Source: a virus
Strand: one strand, 5' to 3'
DNA: 22,826 nucleotides
Virus record (IMG/VR): IMGVR_UViG_3300025907_000030
Location: 1-22,826 of that record
Below are positions 20,599 through 22,826 of the stretch, piece after piece. The notes beneath the pieces are model-generated. The model was not told the DNA's origin. It did not search any database and was given only the letters and a program-made list of their open reading frames with translations. Numbering within the stretch: position 1 is the stretch's first letter; each line of letters begins with the position of its first letter. The position numbers were made by a program, and so were the translations under genes.

Positions 20599-20829
20599 CT
20601 AGAGCGGAGCGGAATCGTTATCCACATCCTCCCATTCGTTGACATGAGTATATCCGTCAACGATATTCGTGATCTTGGACATTACGAGTTCGGCTTGATG
20701 TGCCGCTCTAGCGACAGACACTAGATTATCGCCAGTTTCGCAAGTATTCAACGCATCTTGGATAGCGCGAATGAGCGCCTCCAACTTTGCGATATGAACG
20801 TCGCGTTGTTGTATCGGGGATTTAGCCAT
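20599..20829 (-). CDS. small helical protein, function unknown (76 aa)
   Basis: The 76-aa helical protein (MAKSPIQQRDVHIAKLEALI, then SVARAAHQAELVMSKITNIV) ends in an acidic tail (EWEDVDNDSAPL). ATG 20829 lies 8 bases inside the end of the zinc-binding gene. Third gene of a coupled three-gene cassette (21168 to 20599). The composition suggests a dimeric helical bundle. Function unknown. Confidence 0.7.
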   Translation of the reverse strand: MAKSPIQQRDVHIAKLEALIRAIQDALNTCETGDNLVSVARAAHQAELVMSKITNIVDGYTHVNEWEDVDNDSAPL

Positions 20830-21031
20830 TGACTTTCACCCATGCGCTACCCAGCTTTTCGTAATGCTGGCCTTTGCCTTGCCCAAGACCCACACCGTGA
20901 GACTTGAAACAATTGTGGCAAAGACAACCCCACTGGCCCGTTCTTGTTCGGGCATCATAGAATTCAGCTGTGATCTTGTGGGAGCAAACATCACACTCTG
21001 ATGGAGGAGCACCAGTCCATGTTACTTGCAT
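20822..21031 (-). CDS. small zinc-binding protein (69 aa)
   Basis: The start ATG 21031 shares a base with the stop of the membrane gene (TAATG). The 69 aa carry CDVC (13-16) and CLCHNC (36-41), a rubredoxin-like or treble-clef zinc knuckle, after the opening MQVTWTGAPPSEC. Small phage proteins with 'W-T-G-A-P-P-x-E-C-D-x-C' are familiar to me from alphaproteobacterial phages and prophages, without known function. The C-terminus is Gly/Lys-rich (GVGLGQGKGQHYEKLG). Zinc-dependent binding of host protein or nucleic acid is plausible. Confidence 0.75.
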   Translation of the reverse strand: MQVTWTGAPPSECDVCSHKITAEFYDARTRTGQWGCLCHNCFKSHGVGLGQGKGQHYEKLGSAWVKVNG

Positions 21032-21168
21032 TACAACACTCCCGCATTTCTGAGCAGAAATATGGTTCCCATGATGACGACTGACCAAAAGAGAATGGCC
21101 ACAGCCACATCGAACATGAGCGATACCATTGCCAGCATTCCGCCAGCAATCAATATTAGCAAATACAT
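21031..21168 (-). CDS. small two-helix membrane protein (45 aa)
   Basis: ATG 21168 follows the leader CTAGAAAGG (21179-21187) and GGAACAATG, and the frame stops at 21031-21033, sharing a base with the next ATG. The 45 aa begin MYLLILIAGGMLAMVSLMFD and continue with VAVAILFWSVVIMGTIFLL, which is two transmembrane helices with a short turn, ending LRNAGVL. The strong leader and exact junction make it convincing although very short. It may act on the host membrane. Function unknown. Confidence 0.65.
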   Translation of the reverse strand: MYLLILIAGGMLAMVSLMFDVAVAILFWSVVIMGTIFLLRNAGVL

Positions 21169-21209
21169 TGTTCCTTGTCCTTTCTAGTTGCCCACTCTGT
21201 ATTTCGCAT

Positions 21210-21225
21210 CCCGGCTTGTGACGGG
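21210..21225 (-). promoter_or_regulatory. leader stem-loop, conserved-loop family member 2
   Basis: CCCG (21210-21213) pairs with CGGG (21222-21225); the 8-base loop is GCTTGTGA on the + strand. It lies 42 bases before ATG 21168. Stem bases differ from members 1 and 3 but pairing is kept. Confidence 0.55.
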
Positions 21226-21241
21226 CAAAGGCTACATTAGG

Positions 21242-21262
21242 CTCCTGGCGCGCGGCCAGGAG
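21242..21262 (-). terminator. CTCCTGGC/GCCAGGAG hairpin after the 106-aa gene
   Basis: Two exact 8-mers (21242-21249 and 21255-21262) face each other across CGCGG. It stands 23 bases past the stop at 21286 and before the next leader. No U-tract follows. It belongs to the iterated-word family and marks a cassette boundary. Confidence 0.6.
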
Positions 21263-21285
21263 TAGACATCAATCATTGTCAGTCA

Positions 21286-21606
21286 TCACTCGTTCCTCCC
21301 GTGCCACGTGCCGAGAGGATCATCATCCTCGCGGCTGGACAAGTAATTGGCGAATGCTTCTGCATCTTCACCAATCCTGATCTTGTCTTGGTGAATAAGC
21401 CACAGAACATCGTCACCACCAGCCTCAATTTGTTCATAATCAAGCACCATTGTATAGACATCGGCATGCTTAACCGACATCTTATTATGCTGCTCACGAG
21501 CAGCATCGATGGCCTCTTGTAGATCAGTAAAACCTTCGGCCCACCAATCTTGATTCTCAAGAGGATAGTCACCCACATAACTGGCGACTGTATAAAGTTT
21601 TTCCAT
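21286..21606 (-). CDS. acidic phage protein, function unknown (106 aa)
   Basis: The 106 aa begin MEKLYTVASYVGDYPLENQD, with helices around DLQEAIDAAREQHN, and end in an acidic stretch (SSREDDDP). The strongly negative charge is typical of host-takeover proteins or DNA mimics, but nothing more specific is visible. ATG 21606 follows CTAGAAAGG (21617-21625) and GGAACAAATGG. A single-gene cassette with a conserved-loop stem-loop in its leader (21642-21657). Confidence 0.7.
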   Translation of the reverse strand: MEKLYTVASYVGDYPLENQDWWAEGFTDLQEAIDAAREQHNKMSVKHADVYTMVLDYEQIEAGGDDVLWLIHQDKIRIGEDAEAFANYLSSREDDDPLGTWHGRNE

Positions 21607-21616
21607 TTGTTCCTAT

Positions 21617-21625
21617 CCTTTCTAG
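21617..21625 (-). promoter_or_regulatory. CTAGAAAGG leader motif (representative - strand copy)
   Basis: The exact 9-mer CTAGAAAGG occurs before seven - strand start codons (18055-18063, 18730-18738, 19740-19748, 20374-20382, 21179-21187, here, and 21912-21920) and before one + strand start (22569-22577). A one-mismatch copy is at 22496-22504. The AAGG half is a Shine-Dalgarno core; the conserved CTAGA in front is not needed for ribosome binding and needs another explanation. Confidence 0.7.
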
Positions 21626-21641
21626 ATTTAACGCACAATAT

Positions 21642-21657
21642 CTGGACTTGTGACCAG
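21642..21657 (-). promoter_or_regulatory. leader stem-loop, conserved-loop family member 3
   Basis: CTGG (21642-21645) pairs with CCAG (21654-21657); the 8-base loop is ACTTGTGA on the + strand. It lies 35 bases before ATG 21606, at nearly the same distance as the other two members. Confidence 0.55.
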
Positions 21658-21680
21658 CAGTCTTTCGACCGGTGCATTAA

Positions 21681-21698
21681 GCCGCTATTACTAGCGGC
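21681..21698 (-). terminator. GCCGCTA/TAGCGGC hairpin after the 64-aa gene
   Basis: A 7-bp perfect stem (21681-21687 with 21692-21698) with a TTAC loop, 8 bases past the stop at 21707. No U-tract follows. It contains CTAG, like the other intergenic hairpins. Confidence 0.55.
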
Positions 21699-21706
21699 CC
21701 ACTCTG

Positions 21707-21901
21707 CTAATCGCCATACTTAATAGCACCATTCAATTTAGAATATAGCGACTGATATTCACGCAATTCTTTGATCAATTCTCTCGCGCGACCAATATCA
21801 TCGTTTTCAACTGCAGTCGCGATCCAATTCTTTAGCGCGCTGCAATGGCTTTTGACTTGCCCAAACAACATAGCTGCTTCGCTATTATTTAGATTTACCA
21901 T
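21707..21901 (-). CDS. small helical protein, function unknown (64 aa)
   Basis: The 64 aa are almost all helical (MVNLNNSEAAMLFGQVKSHC, then RARELIKELREYQSLYSKLN), probably a two-helix hairpin. ATG 21901 follows CTAGAAAGG (21912-21920). It forms its own cassette between hairpins at 21681-21698 and 21975-22004. Function unknown. Confidence 0.7.
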   Translation of the reverse strand: MVNLNNSEAAMLFGQVKSHCSALKNWIATAVENDDIGRARELIKELREYQSLYSKLNGAIKYGD

Positions 21902-21974
21902 TATTCCGTTCCCTTTCTAGATATCTGTTTCGCTCTTTAGAGCTCATCAGGCAGGATACACATCCCACTACAGT

Positions 21975-22004
21975 AGGGCGCCAGAAGTATTCTCCTGGCG
22001 CCCT
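21975..22004 (-). terminator. 10-bp hairpin with AAGTATTCTC loop after the 157-aa gene
   Basis: AGGGCGCCAG (21975-21984) pairs exactly with CTGGCGCCCT (21995-22004). The loop is AAGTATTCTC, as at 17628-17637 and, with one base changed, at 16823-16832. It is 5 bases past the stop at 22010. No U-tract on the - strand. Confidence 0.65.
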
Positions 22005-22009
22005 TAGTA

Positions 22010-22483
22010 TTACGCACTCGCCTCAAGAACAGGCGCGGATTTGGACGGCTTATTCTTGGACTTTGCTGTCCTAGTAGCAATCAACTTCTTGGCCTCATTT
22101 TCCGAATACCAATTCCAATTATCGGAAGCGCCAACGCGAGCACGACCACCGTTAAGCGACAAACCCTTAGACGCGATATTTTCGATCAACTTGGCGGCAA
22201 CAATCCTCGCCTCAGTCCGGTCAGTATAGGTAGCAATCCGCCGGATCTCATGGGAGTTAAAGCCATACCGGCGAACACTCCAAGCTAGAGGCGAACGATC
22301 CGCATCGTTATTGACGGTCATCGCCACGATACGCATAAACGCCTCGCCGGACATATTCTGGCGAACGGTATAGTATTTGCCGCCCGTTTTGGCGCACTCG
22401 ATCACATACAAGTGAAACACCGGCTTAACAAAGTCACCCTTGTTAAGATAAGCGGTCAGCTGAGCAGAAGTGAGCTTTGACAT
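22010..22483 (-). CDS. possible degenerate GIY-YIG-fold protein (157 aa)
   Basis: The 157 aa have, in order, FHLYVIECAKTGGKYYTVRQ (about 23-42), a helix with two arginines, SPLAWSVRRYGFNSHEIRRI (about 64-83), DRTEARIVAAKLIENI, then GLSLNGG. This order (Y-V-I, K-Y-Y, 'RRYG..', 'T-x-EA', 'LNGG') follows GIY-YIG nucleases. However, YIG is YYTV and the catalytic Glu position appears to be Ala, so it may have lost nuclease activity. A Lys/Ser/Ala-rich tail (about 135-157) follows. It is GC-richer than neighbouring genes. It is the first gene of the leftward block here, behind a variant leader (CTAGTAAGG, 22496-22504). Confidence 0.55.
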   Translation of the reverse strand: MSKLTSAQLTAYLNKGDFVKPVFHLYVIECAKTGGKYYTVRQNMSGEAFMRIVAMTVNNDADRSPLAWSVRRYGFNSHEIRRIATYTDRTEARIVAAKLIENIASKGLSLNGGRARVGASDNWNWYSENEAKKLIATRTAKSKNKPSKSAPVLEASA

Positions 22484-22535
22484 TTTACATACATTCCTTA
22501 CTAGGGGCTCTGTGTTTTAGGGCTTGCCAACCTTT

Positions 22536-22557
22536 ATTGTTAGAACATTCTAACAAT
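22536..22557. promoter_or_regulatory. 9-bp inverted repeat between divergent leaders (operator-like)
   Basis: ATTGTTAGA (22536-22544) and TCTAACAAT (22549-22557) form a perfect inverted repeat with a 4-base centre. It is 53 bases upstream of the - strand ATG 22483 and 25 bases before the + strand ATG 22582. The symmetry and position suit a repressor or activator site. As an RNA hairpin it has no U-tract on either strand. No convincing -35/-10 pair can be picked by eye. Confidence 0.45.
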
Positions 22558-22568
22558 AGCCACATTAC

Positions 22569-22577
22569 CTAGAAAGG
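22569..22577 (+). promoter_or_regulatory. CTAGAAAGG leader motif in the opposite orientation
   Basis: This is the same 9-mer as in seven - strand leaders, here on the + strand and followed by AACAATGG, identical to the usual start context. It implies rightward expression beginning at ATG 22582. Confidence 0.65.
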
Positions 22578-22581
22578 AACA

Positions 22582-22632
22582 ATGGATATCGCAACGGTAA
22601 TAAACCCCTCCGCAAACAATAGTCGCAGGTAA
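22582..22632 (+). CDS. possible 16-aa peptide or start of a rightward gene
   Basis: ATG 22582 has the full conserved leader (CTAGAAAGGAACAATGG) but the frame ends after 16 codons (MDIATVINPSANNSRR) at TAA 22630-22632. It could be a leader peptide, or the 5' end of a longer gene read through a +1 frameshift: the +1 frame is open from 22604 to the window end, and CCC-T at 22606-22609 is a known type of +1 slip site. It could also be a recent frame-disrupting mutation. Confidence 0.3.
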   Translation: MDIATVINPSANNSRR

Positions 22633-22826
22633 AGAGGCTATTTCGTTACGATTAGACCAGATTTACTATATACCGGAAACACGCAAAGTTTCCCGTTCTA
22701 GGGGCGCATATTCAGCCCGCTCTAGAGGTTCCTTTACGCTACCGTATACACCGTTTCAAAGAATTTCGGAAAGTCAACGATACCCCATCGAAATGGCCAC
22801 CCAACGAGAACCGCCCGCTACAATCT
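22633..22826. other. right-edge region without a confident gene
   Basis: The + strand frame starting at 22604 stays open for about 74 codons to the edge (with YYIPETRKVSRSRGAYS) but has no ATG, GTG or TTG start near its beginning. The - strand frames all contain stops. It may be coding on the + strand by frameshift from the preceding short frame, or non-coding leader of a gene beyond the window. Confidence 0.35.

Noticed and set aside
15746-22483. CRISPR array or tandem repeat explanation for the many hairpins
   Set aside because: Spacing is irregular, elements sit between genes, stems differ from copy to copy and there are no spacer-like segments.
22484-22570. Sigma-70 promoter between the divergent starts
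   Set aside because: TTGCCA with ATTCTA at a 17-base gap can be aligned on the + strand, but the -10 match is too poor to call.
1-22826. tRNA genes
   Set aside because: No segment shows a cloverleaf with a T-loop GTTCRANNC and a CCA-adjacent acceptor stem; the 4115-4312 structure is too large and lacks these motifs.

Overview
The window is part of a tailed double-stranded DNA phage genome (Caudoviricetes), or possibly a prophage. A block of virion genes on the + strand (1-4060) meets a long block of replication, nucleotide-metabolism and small early-type genes on the - strand (4356-22483). Genes are short and densely tiled, with ATGA, TAATG and TGATG overlaps. There are no tRNA or rRNA genes and no integrase in view. 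Two small membrane proteins (DUF3309-like and low-affinity-iron-permease-like) resemble families common in Alphaproteobacteria. A host in that class, perhaps rhizobial, is my inference and is not proven; the DNA is more AT-rich than most such hosts.

Left region (1-4060, +): the tail of an upstream gene, a 67-aa protein, a 575-aa virion protein, a 352-aa tail-fibre/beta-helix protein, then five very small genes. Three of these encode membrane proteins; the last matches the low-affinity iron permease family. Between the converging blocks (4061-4355) there is a terminator hairpin and an elaborate multi-helix element. Its C.A mismatches become G.U pairs only if the - strand is transcribed, so I read it as a structured RNA at the 3' end of the leftward transcript.

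Middle (4356-15745, -): SNF2-type helicase, two zinc-finger proteins with a 30-aa gene between them, a DnaE-type polymerase III alpha subunit with an intact polymerase site but a damaged PHP site, a separate DnaQ-like proofreading exonuclease, a SAM methyltransferase, an SDR oxidoreductase, ThyX thymidylate synthase, an FAD-binding oxidoreductase, and an SSB-like protein with an acidic, Phe-ending tail. Together these would copy DNA and supply dTMP. Most are translationally coupled.

Right region (15825-22826, mainly -): about twenty small genes of mostly unknown function in one- to four-gene cassettes. Cassettes tend to end in a GC-rich hairpin and to begin with a leader carrying CTAGAAAGG just before the start codon. 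One gene encodes an exported 24-residue-repeat protein. The last 340 bases hold a 9-bp inverted repeat and one copy of the same leader facing the other way.

The most unusual features are DNA- and RNA-level. An 8-base word (GCCAGGAG/CTCCTGGC) occurs about 29 times at 23 loci, in genes and between them. There are also families of leader and intergenic hairpins, a CTAG-packed non-coding stretch (20440-20600), and the structured RNA candidate at 4115-4312.
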